Origin: Pseudomonas sp. SORT22
GTDB lineage: Bacteria; Pseudomonadota; Gammaproteobacteria; Pseudomonadales; Pseudomonadaceae
Direction: 5' to 3'
DNA length: 64,000 nt
Assembly: GCF_018417635.1 (NCBI RefSeq)
Contig: NZ_CP071007.1
Span: 1,364,501-1,428,500 of the forward strand
Part shown: one piece after another, positions 24,749 to 34,903 of the stretch
Layout: every line of letters starts with the position of its first letter
Numbering within the stretch: position 1 is the stretch's first letter
The notes under the pieces: generated by a model
What the model was told of the DNA's origin: nothing
The model's database searches: none
Seen by the model: only the letters and a program-made list of their open reading frames with translations
Position numbers and translations under genes: made by a program

Positions 24749-26261
24749 ACGGGTGTTAAGCCCCCACCAGGTGCTGTTGTTTTTTATTGTTCTGTCCCTG
24801 GCTTACGTGTTTCCCATTGTTCATGCCGACTACGCCTATGTGGATGACAACTGGCGGGCGTTGCTGCAGGCCCAGGGCGCCTGGCGCAATCAAGGCAGAA
24901 TTCTGCTCGAGTGGCTGTACAAGGTACTGACCTTCAGCCAGGCAACGATCAATATCTTCCCGATGCCCTTGCTGATCAGCATTGTTGCCCTGGCCATGGC
25001 CATGGCGCGCCTGACGTTGTGGCTGTTTCCTCGCCCCGGGATTACCAGCTGCCTGGTGATCCTGCCAGTGCTATGCAATCCGTTTTTCCTCGGCAATCTG
25101 ACCTATCAATACGACGGTCCGGGGATGGTGCTGGCGCTGGTCGCGGTGATCTATGCAATAACCTGCCGGGTTGAACATCGCACTATTCGCACGCTGCTGG
25201 CGGCCCTGTTGATTGCCGTAACGCTGAGCCTATATCAACTGAGCATCAGCCTGTTTATTGGCTTGTGCATTGTCGAGTTCATCCGCGGGGTAAGAGACAA
25301 GGTTGCGCTCCAGGCAGTGCTGGTGATGCTTGTGGAGCGGCTTGTGCAACTGGTAGTCGGTGGCCTCATGTATTTTCTTACCGTCTACCCACTGGCTGTC
25401 GATACCCGCGGCAGCCACCTGCCCGTTGATCAGCAGTGGCTCGGTGTGGTGTGGCAGAAGTTGTGCGTCTCAATGCAGATGCTGGGCTTGCTGATGGCCT
25501 CTGCGGGCAATGTGCTGACGCTTGCCCTGCTATTGGGGGCAGGTGCCGGTTTTGTATTGCTCATGGGAAACATTCGCCAGATGCACGGGCGGCCGTCCGC
25601 CAGGTTTGGCGTTGCGCTGCTGTACCTGCTCAGCCCGGTGGCCCTGGTCTGGAGTGTGCCGGGCATGATGCTGTTTCTTGTCGAGCCCAACCTTGAGGCT
25701 CGAAACTTCATCGGCTTTTCGCCAGTGCTGGTTTTACTGTTGTTGTTCAGTCACGAGTTGCTGGGGCGGGTCTGGCCGGGATTGCGCTGGCTGTTGATCT
25801 TGCCAACGCTGTTCATGTTTGCCTTCAGCTATGCCTATGGCCAGGTGATCATCGCCAAGAAAGAACTTGAATCAGCCATGGCGCACTACATTGCCAATGA
25901 CCTGGTATCACGCAGTGAGCTGCGCGACGTAAACAGGTACACCTACCTGAGGGCACCCGGTGACGGTAACTGGTTGCCCAGAGGACATGGCGCCATCACC
26001 CACATGCCGCTACTGAGATACATCCTCAGCGGCTCCAATTCGGTGTTGCATGCGCAGTTTTTTCCCCGGCTGGGGATCAATAATGTCATTGGCGGTGAAC
26101 GCTCGGACTTTGAGCGGTTGGTGGCGGCAGAGGGCGTGGGCGCGCCGCTGGTGGACAACCGGTTCTATTCGATCTACGTCACCGGTGAGCAGGGCTTCAT
26201 TGTCATGAAGCCCATCCTGGAAGATGAAAACTACAATCACAACTGGCCCCGCGTCCCCTAG
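24735..26261 (+). CDS. GtrII-like membrane glycosyltransferase (third gtr gene)
   Basis: A 508-residue membrane protein with about ten helices, an early periplasmic loop with the acidic motif [20 protein letters not shown] and [12 protein letters not shown], and a C-terminal periplasmic domain of about 120 residues. This matches the GtrII/serotype-specific transferase layout, in which the third gtr gene moves the flipped sugar onto O-antigen. The GTG at 24735, preceded by AAAAGGGG, is the best start. GC content is visibly lower here (about 53-56% in sampled lines) than in nearby housekeeping genes. The sugar and acceptor cannot be named. Confidence 0.75.
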   Translation: MLASERVLSPHQVLLFFIVLSLAYVFPIVHADYAYVDDNWRALLQAQGAWRNQGRILLEWLYKVLTFSQATINIFPMPLLISIVALAMAMARLTLWLFPRPGITSCLVILPVLCNPFFLGNLTYQYDGPGMVLALVAVIYAITCRVEHRTIRTLLAALLIAVTLSLYQLSISLFIGLCIVEFIRGVRDKVALQAVLVMLVERLVQLVVGGLMYFLTVYPLAVDTRGSHLPVDQQWLGVVWQKLCVSMQMLGLLMASAGNVLTLALLLGAGAGFVLLMGNIRQMHGRPSARFGVALLYLLSPVALVWSVPGMMLFLVEPNLEARNFIGFSPVLVLLLLFSHELLGRVWPGLRWLLILPTLFMFAFSYAYGQVIIAKKELESAMAHYIANDLVSRSELRDVNRYTYLRAPGDGNWLPRGHGAITHMPLLRYILSGSNSVLHAQFFPRLGINNVIGGERSDFERLVAAEGVGAPLVDNRFYSIYVTGEQGFIVMKPILEDENYNHNWPRVP

Positions 26262-26273
26262 CGTTACCGATTT

Positions 26274-27893
26274 TCAGGCCGCCGCCACCTCTTGCGGCTC
26301 GAAGCTGTCCGCCCGCGCCATCTGCCACATCCGCGAATAGAACTCGCCGTTGACCTCGCCGTTGAGCAATTCACCCGGCTTGAGGAACACATGCATTTGC
26401 GAGAACAGCTTGATCTCGGTGGCCGAGATGCGCCGCACCAGGTGCTTGGCTTGCAGTTGCGAGGGGTGATCGAGGCCGGCGGCGGCGAGCATTTCAGCCA
26501 GGGCCTTGAGGGTGTTGTGGTGAAAGTTGTGCACCCGCTGGGCCTTGTCGGGCACCACCAGGGCGCGCTGGCGCAGCGGGTCCTGGGTGGCAACGCCAGT
26601 TGGGCACTTGTTGGTGTGGCAGCTTTGCGACTGGATGCAGCCGATGGCGAACATGAAGCCGCGCGCCGAGTTGGCCCAGTCGGCGCCGATGGCCAGGACG
26701 CTGGCGATGTCGAAGGCGCTGACGATCTTGCCGCTGGCGCCGAGCTTGATCTTGTCGCGCAGGTTCAGGCCCACCAGGGTGTTGTGGACGAACAGCAGGC
26801 CTTCGCGCAGTGGCACGCCGATATGGTCGGTAAACTCCACTGGCGCCGCGCCGGTGCCGCCTTCCTTGCCGTCGACGACGATGAAGTCAGGCAGGATGCC
26901 GGTTTCCAGCATGGCCTTGGCGATGCCCATGAACTCCCAGGGGTGGCCGAGGCAGAACTTGAAGCCCACCGGTTTGCCACCCGACAGTTCACGCAATTGG
27001 GCGATGAACTGCATCATCTCGATCGGGGTAGAGAACGCGCTGTGGCGTGACGGCGAGATGCAGTCTTCACCCATCATCACCCCGCGGGTTTCGGCGATTT
27101 CGCGGGTGACCTTGTGCTTGGGCAGGATGCCGCCGTGGCCGGGTTTGGCGCCCTGGCTCATCTTGATTTCGATCATCCGCACTTGCGGGTTACGCGCCTG
27201 CTCGGCAAAGCGCTCGGGGTCAAAGCGCCCGTCCGAGGTGCGGCAGCCAAAGTAGCCGCTGCCCAGTTCCCAGGTCAGGTCGCCACCGTGTTCGCGGTGG
27301 TAGGGGCTGATGCTGCCTTCACCAGTGTCGTGGGCGAAGTTGCCCAGCTTGGCGCCCTGGTTCAGGGCACGGATGGCGTTGGCGCTGAGTGAGCCGAAGC
27401 TCATCGCCGAGATATTGAACACCGACGCCGAGTACGGCTGCGTGCACTGCGGGCCGCCGACGATTACCCGAAAGCTCGACGGGTCGCTGAGCGGCGCCGG
27501 GCGCATGGAGTGGCCGATGAACTCGAAACCGGACTGGTACACGTCGATCAGGGTGCCGAAAGGCTTGTCCGAAGCTTCGTTCTTGGCCCGCGCATACACC
27601 AGCGAGCGCTGCGCCCGGGAAAACGGCAGGGCATCGCTGTCGGCTTCAAGCAAGTACTGGCGGATTTCCGGGCGAATGCCTTCGACCAGGTAGCGGATAT
27701 TGCCCAGGATCGGGTAGTTGCGGCGCACCGCGTGACGGCTTTGCAGCAGGTCGCCAAGGCCGATCAGGCTGAGCACGGCGGTCACCAGGGTGAACGGCCA
27801 CAGCCATTCGTGGTGGAGGAAGGGCAGGCTGACCAGGGTGAACAACACACAGGCAGCGAAGAAGGCGTAGCGGCTGAGAAGTGACAGGCTCAT
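26274..27893 (-). CDS. FMN-binding glutamate synthase-like (GltB domain) membrane protein
   Basis: A 539-residue protein with two N-terminal hydrophobic helices (YAFFAACVLFTLVSLPFL; LWPFTLVTAVLSLIGLGDLL) and a GltB-type FMN/Fe-S barrel: ISAMSFGSLSANAIRALNQG, the active-site region SQGAKPGHGGILPKHKVTRE, IVVDGKEGGTGAAP, and a Cys cluster CIQSQSCHTNKCPTG that would bind an iron-sulphur centre. True glutamate synthase is about 1500 residues with an amidotransferase domain, which is missing here, so it is a stand-alone oxidoreductase of unknown reaction. The ATG at 27893 has AAGGA 7 bases upstream; a start at 28022 would place 43 non-conserved residues before it. Confidence 0.85.
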   Translation of the reverse strand: MSLSLLSRYAFFAACVLFTLVSLPFLHHEWLWPFTLVTAVLSLIGLGDLLQSRHAVRRNYPILGNIRYLVEGIRPEIRQYLLEADSDALPFSRAQRSLVYARAKNEASDKPFGTLIDVYQSGFEFIGHSMRPAPLSDPSSFRVIVGGPQCTQPYSASVFNISAMSFGSLSANAIRALNQGAKLGNFAHDTGEGSISPYHREHGGDLTWELGSGYFGCRTSDGRFDPERFAEQARNPQVRMIEIKMSQGAKPGHGGILPKHKVTREIAETRGVMMGEDCISPSRHSAFSTPIEMMQFIAQLRELSGGKPVGFKFCLGHPWEFMGIAKAMLETGILPDFIVVDGKEGGTGAAPVEFTDHIGVPLREGLLFVHNTLVGLNLRDKIKLGASGKIVSAFDIASVLAIGADWANSARGFMFAIGCIQSQSCHTNKCPTGVATQDPLRQRALVVPDKAQRVHNFHHNTLKALAEMLAAAGLDHPSQLQAKHLVRRISATEIKLFSQMHVFLKPGELLNGEVNGEFYSRMWQMARADSFEPQEVAAA

Positions 27894-28039
27894 ACGGTTT
27901 CCTTGCGATGGCACGGTCAGGCTCAGGGCCTGGACAAACCCCGACCTTAGCCCGGTTGGGGTTTCCAGCGCCAGCCCGCAGCGCGCAAGGGCTGCAAGCT
28001 TCATCTTGGAATCGAAAATCATTTGTATTTGCGAGCAAT

Positions 28040-28059
28040 TGATATGTTATATAGTATCA
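28040..28059. promoter_or_regulatory. Zur-like box upstream of L31B
   Basis: TGATATGTTATATAGTATCA has matching outer ends (TGATA/TATCA) and aligns, from 28043, with 12 of 18 positions of AATGTTATA-N-TATAACATT. It is 36-55 bases before the L31B start and overlaps a good -10 sequence (TATAGT), as expected for zinc repression of a zinc-free ribosomal protein. Confidence 0.72.
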
Positions 28060-28094
28060 GCTCTTGTTCGTTCATTTTCCCAAGAGGCTTGGCC

Positions 28095-28358
28095 ATGAAA
28101 CCCGGCATTCACCCCGACTATCGCCCCGTGCTGTTCCACGACACTGCCGCCGATGTGTACTTCCTGATCGGCTCGACCGTCGACACTGACCGCAGCCACA
28201 CCCATAGCGACGGCAAAACCTACCCCTACGTGGCCCTGGATGTTTCCAGCGCTTCGCATCCGATCTATACCGGCCAGCAACGCAAGACCACGGTCGAAGG
28301 TCGGGTGGCCGGATTCAACAAGCGCTTTGCCGGGTTCGCCGCGCCGCAGGTCAAGTGA
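28095..28358 (+). CDS. rpmE2: Type B 50S ribosomal protein L31 (zinc-free)
   Basis: An 87-residue ribosomal protein beginning [20 protein letters not shown] and ending [15 protein letters not shown]. It has no CxxC zinc ribbon, which marks the type B (YkgM) paralogue that replaces the zinc-containing L31 when zinc is scarce and so frees zinc. The ATG at 28095 follows AGAGGCTTGGCC. The Zur-like box upstream fits this role and pairs it with the zinc receptor gene 15 kb away. Its 3' end overlaps the convergent lhr gene by 8 bases. Confidence 0.95.
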   Translation: MKPGIHPDYRPVLFHDTAADVYFLIGSTVDTDRSHTHSDGKTYPYVALDVSSASHPIYTGQQRKTTVEGRVAGFNKRFAGFAAPQVK

Positions 28359-31300
28359 CCAGAGCAGCATCGCGGATCAGGCGCTCGCGCCATTCGCCAT
28401 GCGCCGCCAGTTCATCTTCTGCATTGAACTGGAGCTTGCCGGCAATCAGCGTCGCCACCGGCACACCATCGCGATAAAGCAGGCGATTGCCGCTGACTGC
28501 AGGCACCTTGCTGCCCGGCAGCAGGGTGCCGACCAGGTTCAGCGGGTCGCTGGCGCTGATCGCCACCAGGCTGCCATCGAGCGGGCGCCGGCGCACTTCG
28601 CGTAGCAGTGCCACGGCCTCGGGCAGGGCGAACTGCTCGCCGGCCAGGCCGCTGATAAAGCGCCCGCCACGGATTTCGCCGCGGGCTTCCAGGCGGTGGT
28701 AGCAGCGCAGCAGCTCGCGCCAGCTGGGCAGCCAGTCGGCCTCGCGATCCAGCAAGCGCCAGCACATCACGCCATAGCGGCGCAGCAAGGTGCGGGCGAT
28801 GTGTTCAAGGTCCTCGTCACGCTTGGCAGTGGGTTTGCGCAACAGCGCCCAGCGCCCGGCGTCTTCCATACCGCCGAACAACGGCCCGCGACCGCGGCGA
28901 TGGCTACGGCCCTGGCGTTTGCTCGCCGGGGTAATCAGTGCACGCAGGCCGGCAAAGCTGTCGGCGCTGATCAAACCGGCGGCCACCAGCTCTTGCAAGG
29001 CGTTTTCCAGTTCGCTGGGCAGCAGGTGGGCGTCGTGCACCAGCTCATCGAAGAACAATGCGCCGTGTTCGCTCAACACCGTGTGTACGCGTTGGGCACG
29101 CAGGCCCAGTTCGCTGCTGTCCAGCGCCGGGCTCAGGGCCCGCCACAAGCCCAGGCGGGGGCGTGGCAACAGCACCAGCGGCGTGCTGCGCAGGGTGCTC
29201 GCCGCGGCGCTCGGGGCCAGGCGCGCCCAGGCATATTTGCCGGCGCGGCAGGCTTCGTCGAGCCAGCGCGGGCTGTAGTCCTTGAGCCGGGTGGGCAGCA
29301 GGTCGCTTTCCCAGGCCGCCGCCGCTGCGGGGTAACCTTCGAACTGATCGAGCACGGCGCTCAGCGCGGCCTGGCCTTGCAGGCGCGAGCCGGGTGCCAG
29401 GTGCTGCCAGTCGAACAGAAAGCGGGTGAAGTCCTGCAGGCTGACCGGTTCGATTTCCCGGCGCAGGCGCTTGATGGTGTAGCGATGAATCCGCGCCAGC
29501 AGGTGCCGTTCGCACCATTGCAGCGCCTGCTGGCCCGGTTGCTGGCCCGGTTGCTGGTTCGGTTGCTGATTTGGTTGAAAGTAGTACCCGCGCATCACGT
29601 AGCCTTCGCCTTCCAGGCGGGCCAGGGCCTGCTCGATGGCGCTGACCGGCAGTTGCAGCGGCGCGGCAATCTGCTCGGTCGTCAGCGGGCCGAAGCCGCT
29701 CAGGCGTGCGCGCAGCAGCTCGACCAATGCGGCTTCGGCGTCCATGGCCTGATCAAAGCCGGGCAGGACGCTGACGTCGGGTGTCAGGGGTGCGTTTGGG
29801 TACAGGGCGCGCAGCAGCATCAGGCGTTCGCGGGCCAGCCACAATGCTTGGCCACCGCTCAGTTGCAGGCGGCAGGCGCGGCCTTCATTGCCCAGCGCCG
29901 CCAGCCACTCTTGCCAGCCGTCATTGGCCTCGGCTTCGGCCTGGCTGATGCAGGCCAGGCTCATCAGAGCCTCATGCATTTCATCGCTGCGGGTGGGCGT
30001 CGGCCACGCCTCGCTTTGTACGGCGGCGATGGCCTGCGGGTCGAGCGCGCCGAGGTCATCGCTGCTTTGCGCCTCGTTCCAGCGGCGATTGAGTACGGCC
30101 TGGGTGCGTCGTTCTTCTAGCGGCGCATCATCCAGGAAGGTATAGGGCCGGGCGTTGAGAATGGCCGAGGCCAGCGGCGAAGGCGCGGGAAGGTCACGGG
30201 CAATCAGCGTGATCTGGCCGTGCTCGATACGCCGCAGCAGCGCCAGCCAGCCTTCGCTGTCCATGGCTTCGTGCAGGCAGTCGTCGAGGGTCTGCTCGAC
30301 CAGTGGGTGATCGGGAATCTGCCGCTCGCCGGCGAGGTTTTCCAGGCAGGCGATCTGGTCGGGGAACACTGCGGCTATCAGGTCTTCGCTTTTCATCCGC
30401 TGGATTTGCGGCGCCACCTTGCGCCCGCCGACAAAGCGCGGCAGGGCCAGCGCGGTGCCGGCATTCCAGCGCCAGCGCACGCCGAACAGCGGCGCATCGA
30501 GCAGGGCCTGGATCAGCACCGCCTCGGCGCTGTTGCTGTGCAGGTAACGCCAGACTTCTTCGAGGGCAAAGCTGTGGCTGGCCGACAGCGACAGGACAAT
30601 CGCATCTTCGCTGGCCGCCGCCTGCAGCTCGAAGTTGAAGGTACGGCAGAAGCGCTTGCGCAGGGCCAGGCCCCAGGCGCGATTGATGCGGCTGCCGAAC
30701 GGTGAGTGGATGATCAGCTGGGTGCCGCCGGACTCGTCGAAAAAACGCTCCATCACCAGGGTCTGCTGCGAGGGCAGGGCGCCGAGCACCTGGCGAGTAT
30801 GGGCCAGGTATTCAAGCAATTGCTCGGCGCTGTCCAGGCCCAGGCTCAGCTCGGTCGTCAGCCAGTCGAGCAGCGGTTGCAACTGGCCGTCGGCAGCGCC
30901 CAGGCGCTGGTCGATCTCGCCTTGCAAGCGTGCCACGCCTGCCGACAACTCGTCACTGCGCCCCGGCGCTTCACCGAGCCAGAACGGGATGCTCGGCGGC
31001 AGGCCCTTGGCGTCCTCGACCCGCACCCGGCCGCTTTCCACGCGCAGGATGCGGTAAGAGGCGTTGCCCAGCTGGAAGATATCGCCAGCGATGCTTTCCA
31101 CCGCGAAGTCTTCGTTGACCGTGCCGATGTTCAGGCTCTGCGGTTCGAGCACCACGCTGTAGTCGGCGTTATCGGGGATGGTGCCGCCGCTGGTCAGCGC
31201 CGTCAGTTGCGCGCCACGGCGCCCGCGCAGGGTACCGTTGACCGCATCGCGGTGCAGATAGGCGCTGCGGATACCCTGGCGACCATTGAAGCCTTCGCCG

Positions 31301-32679
31301 AGCATGCGCAGCAGCGCCTGGTAGTGGCCTTGATCCAGCTCGGCGTAGGGCATGGCCCGGCGCAGGCAGTCGAACAGCGCCTGTTCATGCCATTCCTGGC
31401 TGCTGACTTCGGCGACGATCTGTTGCGCCAATACGTCCAGCGGTGCCTGCGGCACCTGCAGGCGATCGAGCTCGCCGCGCCGTACGCAATCGAGCAACGC
31501 TGCGCATTCGATCAGGTCATCGCGCGACAGCGGGAACAGCCGGCCCTTGGGCGTGCCTTCGACCTGGTGCCCGGAGCGCCCGACTCTTTGCAAAAACGCG
31601 GCAATCGAGCCGGGCGAGCCAATCTGGCAGACCAGCTCGACCTCACCGATATCGATGCCCAGCTCCAGCGAGGCGGTGGCTACCAGGACCTGCAGCTCAC
31701 CACGCTTGAGCCGTTGCTCGGCGTCCAGGCGGTACTCCTTGGCCATGCTGCCGTGGTGCGCGGCCACGGCGTCGCGGCCCAGGCGTTCACTCAAATGGCG
31801 GGTCAGGCGCTCAGCCAGGCGCCGGGTGTTGACGAACACCAGGGTGGTGCGGTGCTCGCGGGCCAAGGCCGCCAGGCGATCGTAGACCAGGCCCCAGACA
31901 TCCGTGGCCATCACCGCGCCAAGCGGCACCGGCGGCACTTCCAGGCCCAGGTCGCGGGGGCGGGCATGGCCGATATCGACAATCGCGCACTCGCGCCCCT
32001 GGCCCACCAGAAACTGCGCCACGCGCTCGACCGGGCGTTGCGTGGCCGACAGGCCGATGCGCCGCAGTGGCCGCCCGCACAGCGCTTCAAGGCGTTCCAG
32101 GCTCAGGGCCAGATGGCTGCCGCGCTTGTTGCCGGCCAGGGCGTGGATTTCGTCGACGATCACCGTGTGCACGCTGGCCAGGCCCTGGCGCCCGGAGGCC
32201 GAGCCGAGCAACACATACAGCGATTCGGGGGTGGTCACCAGAATATGCGGCGCCTGGCGGCGCATGGCTGTGCGTTCTTTTTGCGGGGTATCGCCGCTGC
32301 GCACCGCCGTGCGGATTTCCAGCGGCGCCAGGCCTTGCTCGGCCAGTACCGCGTTGATCCCGGCCAGCGGCGCCTGCAGGTTGATCTGGATATCGTTGGA
32401 CAGCGCCTTGAGTGGCGAGACGTAGACCACCTGGGTCTGGTCCGGCAACTGGCCGGCGGCCAGGCCCTGCACGAACAGCTCGTCGAGGATGGCCAGGAAG
32501 GCAGTGAGGGTTTTGCCCGAGCCGGTAGGCGCTGCCACCAACAACGATTGCCCGCTGCCGATCAACGGCCAGGCCCGGGCCTGGGCGGCGGTGACCGTCG
32601 GGAACTGGCGCTCGAACCAGGTGCGGACCGCGCGGTGGAAGGCGTCCAGTTCCGGGTGCTTGCAGGCGGGAAGACTCAT
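28351..32679 (-). CDS. lhr: Lhr-family ATP-dependent helicase, long form
   Basis: A 1442-residue superfamily 2 helicase. The N-terminal motor shows Walker A APTGSGKT (residues 50-57), [25 protein letters not shown] and the arginine-finger motif [10 protein letters not shown]. The DEAD/H-associated domain ([20 protein letters not shown]) and the long Lhr C-terminal region follow. Bacterial Lhr unwinds DNA:DNA and RNA:DNA duplexes 3' to 5' and is tied to repair, although its exact task is uncertain. Around residues 1035-1050 a fourfold QPNQ/QPGQ repeat sits in a linker. It appears to be a single-gene unit, convergent with L31B. Confidence 0.93.
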   Translation of the reverse strand: MSLPACKHPELDAFHRAVRTWFERQFPTVTAAQARAWPLIGSGQSLLVAAPTGSGKTLTAFLAILDELFVQGLAAGQLPDQTQVVYVSPLKALSNDIQINLQAPLAGINAVLAEQGLAPLEIRTAVRSGDTPQKERTAMRRQAPHILVTTPESLYVLLGSASGRQGLASVHTVIVDEIHALAGNKRGSHLALSLERLEALCGRPLRRIGLSATQRPVERVAQFLVGQGRECAIVDIGHARPRDLGLEVPPVPLGAVMATDVWGLVYDRLAALAREHRTTLVFVNTRRLAERLTRHLSERLGRDAVAAHHGSMAKEYRLDAEQRLKRGELQVLVATASLELGIDIGEVELVCQIGSPGSIAAFLQRVGRSGHQVEGTPKGRLFPLSRDDLIECAALLDCVRRGELDRLQVPQAPLDVLAQQIVAEVSSQEWHEQALFDCLRRAMPYAELDQGHYQALLRMLGEGFNGRQGIRSAYLHRDAVNGTLRGRRGAQLTALTSGGTIPDNADYSVVLEPQSLNIGTVNEDFAVESIAGDIFQLGNASYRILRVESGRVRVEDAKGLPPSIPFWLGEAPGRSDELSAGVARLQGEIDQRLGAADGQLQPLLDWLTTELSLGLDSAEQLLEYLAHTRQVLGALPSQQTLVMERFFDESGGTQLIIHSPFGSRINRAWGLALRKRFCRTFNFELQAAASEDAIVLSLSASHSFALEEVWRYLHSNSAEAVLIQALLDAPLFGVRWRWNAGTALALPRFVGGRKVAPQIQRMKSEDLIAAVFPDQIACLENLAGERQIPDHPLVEQTLDDCLHEAMDSEGWLALLRRIEHGQITLIARDLPAPSPLASAILNARPYTFLDDAPLEERRTQAVLNRRWNEAQSSDDLGALDPQAIAAVQSEAWPTPTRSDEMHEALMSLACISQAEAEANDGWQEWLAALGNEGRACRLQLSGGQALWLARERLMLLRALYPNAPLTPDVSVLPGFDQAMDAEAALVELLRARLSGFGPLTTEQIAAPLQLPVSAIEQALARLEGEGYVMRGYYFQPNQQPNQQPGQQPGQQALQWCERHLLARIHRYTIKRLRREIEPVSLQDFTRFLFDWQHLAPGSRLQGQAALSAVLDQFEGYPAAAAAWESDLLPTRLKDYSPRWLDEACRAGKYAWARLAPSAAASTLRSTPLVLLPRPRLGLWRALSPALDSSELGLRAQRVHTVLSEHGALFFDELVHDAHLLPSELENALQELVAAGLISADSFAGLRALITPASKRQGRSHRRGRGPLFGGMEDAGRWALLRKPTAKRDEDLEHIARTLLRRYGVMCWRLLDREADWLPSWRELLRCYHRLEARGEIRGGRFISGLAGEQFALPEAVALLREVRRRPLDGSLVAISASDPLNLVGTLLPGSKVPAVSGNRLLYRDGVPVATLIAGKLQFNAEDELAAHGEWRERLIRDAALVT
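29529..29576. repeat. Four 12-bp tandem repeats inside lhr
   Basis: GCTGGCCCGGTT occurs twice exactly, followed by GCTGGTTCGGTT and GCTGATTTGGTT. The units are in frame and encode the low-complexity string [16 protein letters not shown] between helical domains of Lhr. Copy number could vary without frameshift. Confidence 0.9.
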
Positions 32680-32797
32680 GGCCTGTTTATGCGGCCAATG
32701 GCGCGGGCTTGCAAGGGGCGTTCGTCAGACCGGCCCAGGATTGAAAGGCACCTGCCAACATGTGATCCTTGCGCGCTTTCCTGTTCACGAGCGTCCC

Positions 32798-33211
32798 ATG
32801 AGCAAAACCATCCGCATCGCCGCCGCCCTCCTGCTTGACCCGCAAGGCCGTACCCTGCTGGTGCGCAAGCGCGGTACCCAGGCGTTCATGCAGCCGGGCG
32901 GCAAGATCGAGGCCGACGAGCAGCCGGTCAGCGCCCTGGCCCGCGAGCTGTTCGAGGAGCTGGGCCTGGCGATCGAGGCGCAGGACGCCGAGTACCTGGG
33001 GCAGTTCAGTGCCCCGGCCGCCAACGAGCCGGGTTTTGTCGTCCAGGCCGAGATTTTCAAGGTGCACACCGCCATGCCGGTCGAGCCTGCCGCGGAAATC
33101 GAAGAGGTGGTCTGGGTCTCGGCGCGCAAACAACTGACCCTTGAGCTGGCGCCGTTGACCCGGGACTTGATTCTGCCGCTGTACCGGCAGTTAACTACAG
33201 CACCTGCCTGA
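32798..33211 (+). CDS. Nudix hydrolase
   Basis: A 137-residue Nudix enzyme with the full signature GKIEADEQPVSALARELF followed by EELGL (GX5EX7REXXEEXGX pattern), starting at about residue 35. It is preceded by LLVRKRGTQAFMQPGG, as in the MutT-like NTP pyrophosphohydrolases. Such enzymes split nucleoside diphosphates linked to another moiety; the substrate here is not predictable. The ATG at 32798 lies 118 bases from the divergent lhr start. The LysE-type gene follows after 22 bases, so the two may be co-transcribed. Confidence 0.9.
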   Translation: MSKTIRIAAALLLDPQGRTLLVRKRGTQAFMQPGGKIEADEQPVSALARELFEELGLAIEAQDAEYLGQFSAPAANEPGFVVQAEIFKVHTAMPVEPAAEIEEVVWVSARKQLTLELAPLTRDLILPLYRQLTTAPA

Positions 33212-33233
33212 TCTCACTTGCAAAGGAATGCCG

Positions 33234-33872
33234 ATGATCCCCACCCATGAATGGCTGCTGTTTATCGGCGCCGCGCTGCTGATGGTGCTCACCCCCGGGC
33301 CGAACATGATCTACCTGATTTCCCGTTCGATCTGCCAGGGCCGCATGGCCGGGGTGACGTCGCTGCTGGGGGTGGTCGGCGGCTTTCTGGTGCACATGAC
33401 GGCCGCAGCCATTGGCCTGACTGCTTTGTTCATGGCCGTGCCGCTGGCCTACGACCTGCTCAAGTGGGCCGGTGCCGGCTACCTGCTGTGGCTGGCCTGG
33501 CAGGCGGTCAAGCCGGGTGCCCGTTCGCCGTTCGAGCCTCGCGAGCTGGCGCCGGACTCACCGCGCAAACTGGTGTTGATGGGTTTTCTGACCAGCGTGC
33601 TCAACCCCAAGGTGGCGGTGTTCTACCTCTCGGTGCTGCCGCAGTTCGTCTCGCCGGAAAACGGCTCGGTGCTGCTCCAGAGCCTGGCCCTGGGCCTGAC
33701 CCAGATCGCCGTGAGCTTTTCGGTCAACCTGCTGATCGCATTGTTCGCCGCCGGCATCGCCGGTTGGTTTGTGCGCTACCCGCTGTGGCTGATGCTGCAG
33801 CGCTACGTGATGGGTTTCGTCCTGGCCGGCCTGGCGTTGCGCCTGGTGCAGGAGCAACGCCGGGCCGTGTAA
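33234..33872 (+). CDS. LysE/RhtB-family amino acid exporter
   Basis: A 212-residue inner-membrane exporter with six predicted helices. It carries the LysE motif FIGAALLMVLTPGPNMIYLI at the N-terminus and FLTSVLNPKVAVFYLSVLPQ in the middle. Family members export lysine, threonine, homoserine or related metabolites. The ATG at 33234 is chosen because AAAGGA ends 6 bases before it, while the alternative ATG at 33228 directly abuts the ribosome-binding site. It ends 4 bases before the convergent metR gene. Confidence 0.9.
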   Translation: MIPTHEWLLFIGAALLMVLTPGPNMIYLISRSICQGRMAGVTSLLGVVGGFLVHMTAAAIGLTALFMAVPLAYDLLKWAGAGYLLWLAWQAVKPGARSPFEPRELAPDSPRKLVLMGFLTSVLNPKVAVFYLSVLPQFVSPENGSVLLQSLALGLTQIAVSFSVNLLIALFAAGIAGWFVRYPLWLMLQRYVMGFVLAGLALRLVQEQRRAV

Positions 33873-33875
33873 GGC

Positions 33876-34793
33876 TCAGCGTACCGCGCTGACGCCATCG
33901 AGGGTCGAGAACGAGGTGTCCTTGGCGGTCAGCAGAAAATCGCGCATGTACGGCGCATCGAGCATGTCGCTGCGCACCGCCGCGTAGAGTGTGGCGAACA
34001 GGCCTTTCTCGCCCAGGCGCTTGGCCTTCACGTAGCCGCGCGAACTGTACTCGTGCAAGGCCCAGTGCGGCATGCCGCAGACCCCGCGGCCGCTGGCCAC
34101 CAGTTGCATCATCATCACCGTCAATTCGGCCGTGCGCACCTGCGCGGGCTCGACGTCGGCCGGCTCCAGGAAGCGGGTGAAGATATCCAGGCGGTCACGT
34201 TCTACCGGGTAGGTGATCAGGGTCTCCATGGCCAGGTCTTCCGGCACCATGTACGGCTTGTGCGCCAACGGGTGCTGGTTGGCCACGGCAAGCATGGCTT
34301 CGTAGGTAAACAGCGGCACGTAGGTGATGCCGCTGAGCTCCAGCGGGTCGGAGGTCACCACCAGGTCGAGGTCGCCGCGGGCCAGCGCCGGCAGCGGGGC
34401 GAAGGCAAAGCCCGAGGCCAGGTCCAGTTCGACCTCCGGCCAGGCATCGCGGAACTGGTCGATGGTCGGCATCAGCCACTGGAAGCAACTATGGCATTCG
34501 ATGGCCATGTGCAGGCGCCCGGCAGTGCCGCCGGCCAGGCGGGCGATGTCACGCTCGGCGCCGCGCAACAATGGCAGGGTTGCATCGGCCAGCTGCAGCA
34601 GGCGCAGGCCGGCGCTGGTAAAACGCAGCGGCTTGGTCTTGCGCATGAACAGCGGCATGCCCAGGCGCTCCTCGAGCTCCTTGAACTGATGGGACAGTGC
34701 CGACTGGGTCAGGTGCAGGCGTTCAGCGGCCTCGACCAGGCTGTCGGCTTCGCGCAAGGCGTGCAGGGTTTTCAGGTGGCGAATTTCCAGCAC
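33876..34793 (-). CDS. metR: LysR-family regulator MetR
   Basis: A 305-residue transcription factor. An N-terminal winged helix-turn-helix (IRHLKTLHALREADSLVEAA then LHLTQSALSHQFKELEERLG) is followed by the LysR effector domain with FQWLMPTIDQFRDAWPEVEL. The sequence and the divergent position opposite metE identify MetR, which activates metE with homocysteine as co-regulator. The 110-base spacer to metE contains TGAGTTTGTCTCA, close to the MetR half-site pattern TGAA-N5-TTCA. MetR usually also represses itself from this region. Confidence 0.95.
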   Translation of the reverse strand: MLEIRHLKTLHALREADSLVEAAERLHLTQSALSHQFKELEERLGMPLFMRKTKPLRFTSAGLRLLQLADATLPLLRGAERDIARLAGGTAGRLHMAIECHSCFQWLMPTIDQFRDAWPEVELDLASGFAFAPLPALARGDLDLVVTSDPLELSGITYVPLFTYEAMLAVANQHPLAHKPYMVPEDLAMETLITYPVERDRLDIFTRFLEPADVEPAQVRTAELTVMMMQLVASGRGVCGMPHWALHEYSSRGYVKAKRLGEKGLFATLYAAVRSDMLDAPYMRDFLLTAKDTSFSTLDGVSAVR

Positions 34794-34836
34794 CGAGGGG
34801 CTCCATGAGTAAACTTTGAGATGAACACGAATTTAT

Positions 34837-34849
34837 TGAGTTTGTCTCA
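34837..34849. promoter_or_regulatory. MetR-type operator between metR and metE
   Basis: TGAGTTTGTCTCA is a TGAG-N5-CTCA palindrome, differing from the classical MetR site TGAA-N5-TTCA by one symmetric base pair. It is 44 bases from the metR start and 55 from the metE start. TGAACACGAATTT nearby at 34822 may be a second half-site. Confidence 0.65.
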
Positions 34850-34903
34850 TGTTGGTCTGACTGTCGACAATAGCGTCATCTTTTACAGGGAGGACGTTTT
34901 CTC

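Noticed and set aside
26274..27893. Large subunit of glutamate synthase (gltB)
   Set aside because: It is about one third of the needed length, lacks the amidotransferase domain, and has N-terminal membrane helices.
30706..32838. 710-codon open frame antisense to lhr
   Set aside because: The opposite strand encodes a helicase with all motifs; the antisense frame has no domain and runs into the Nudix region out of phase.
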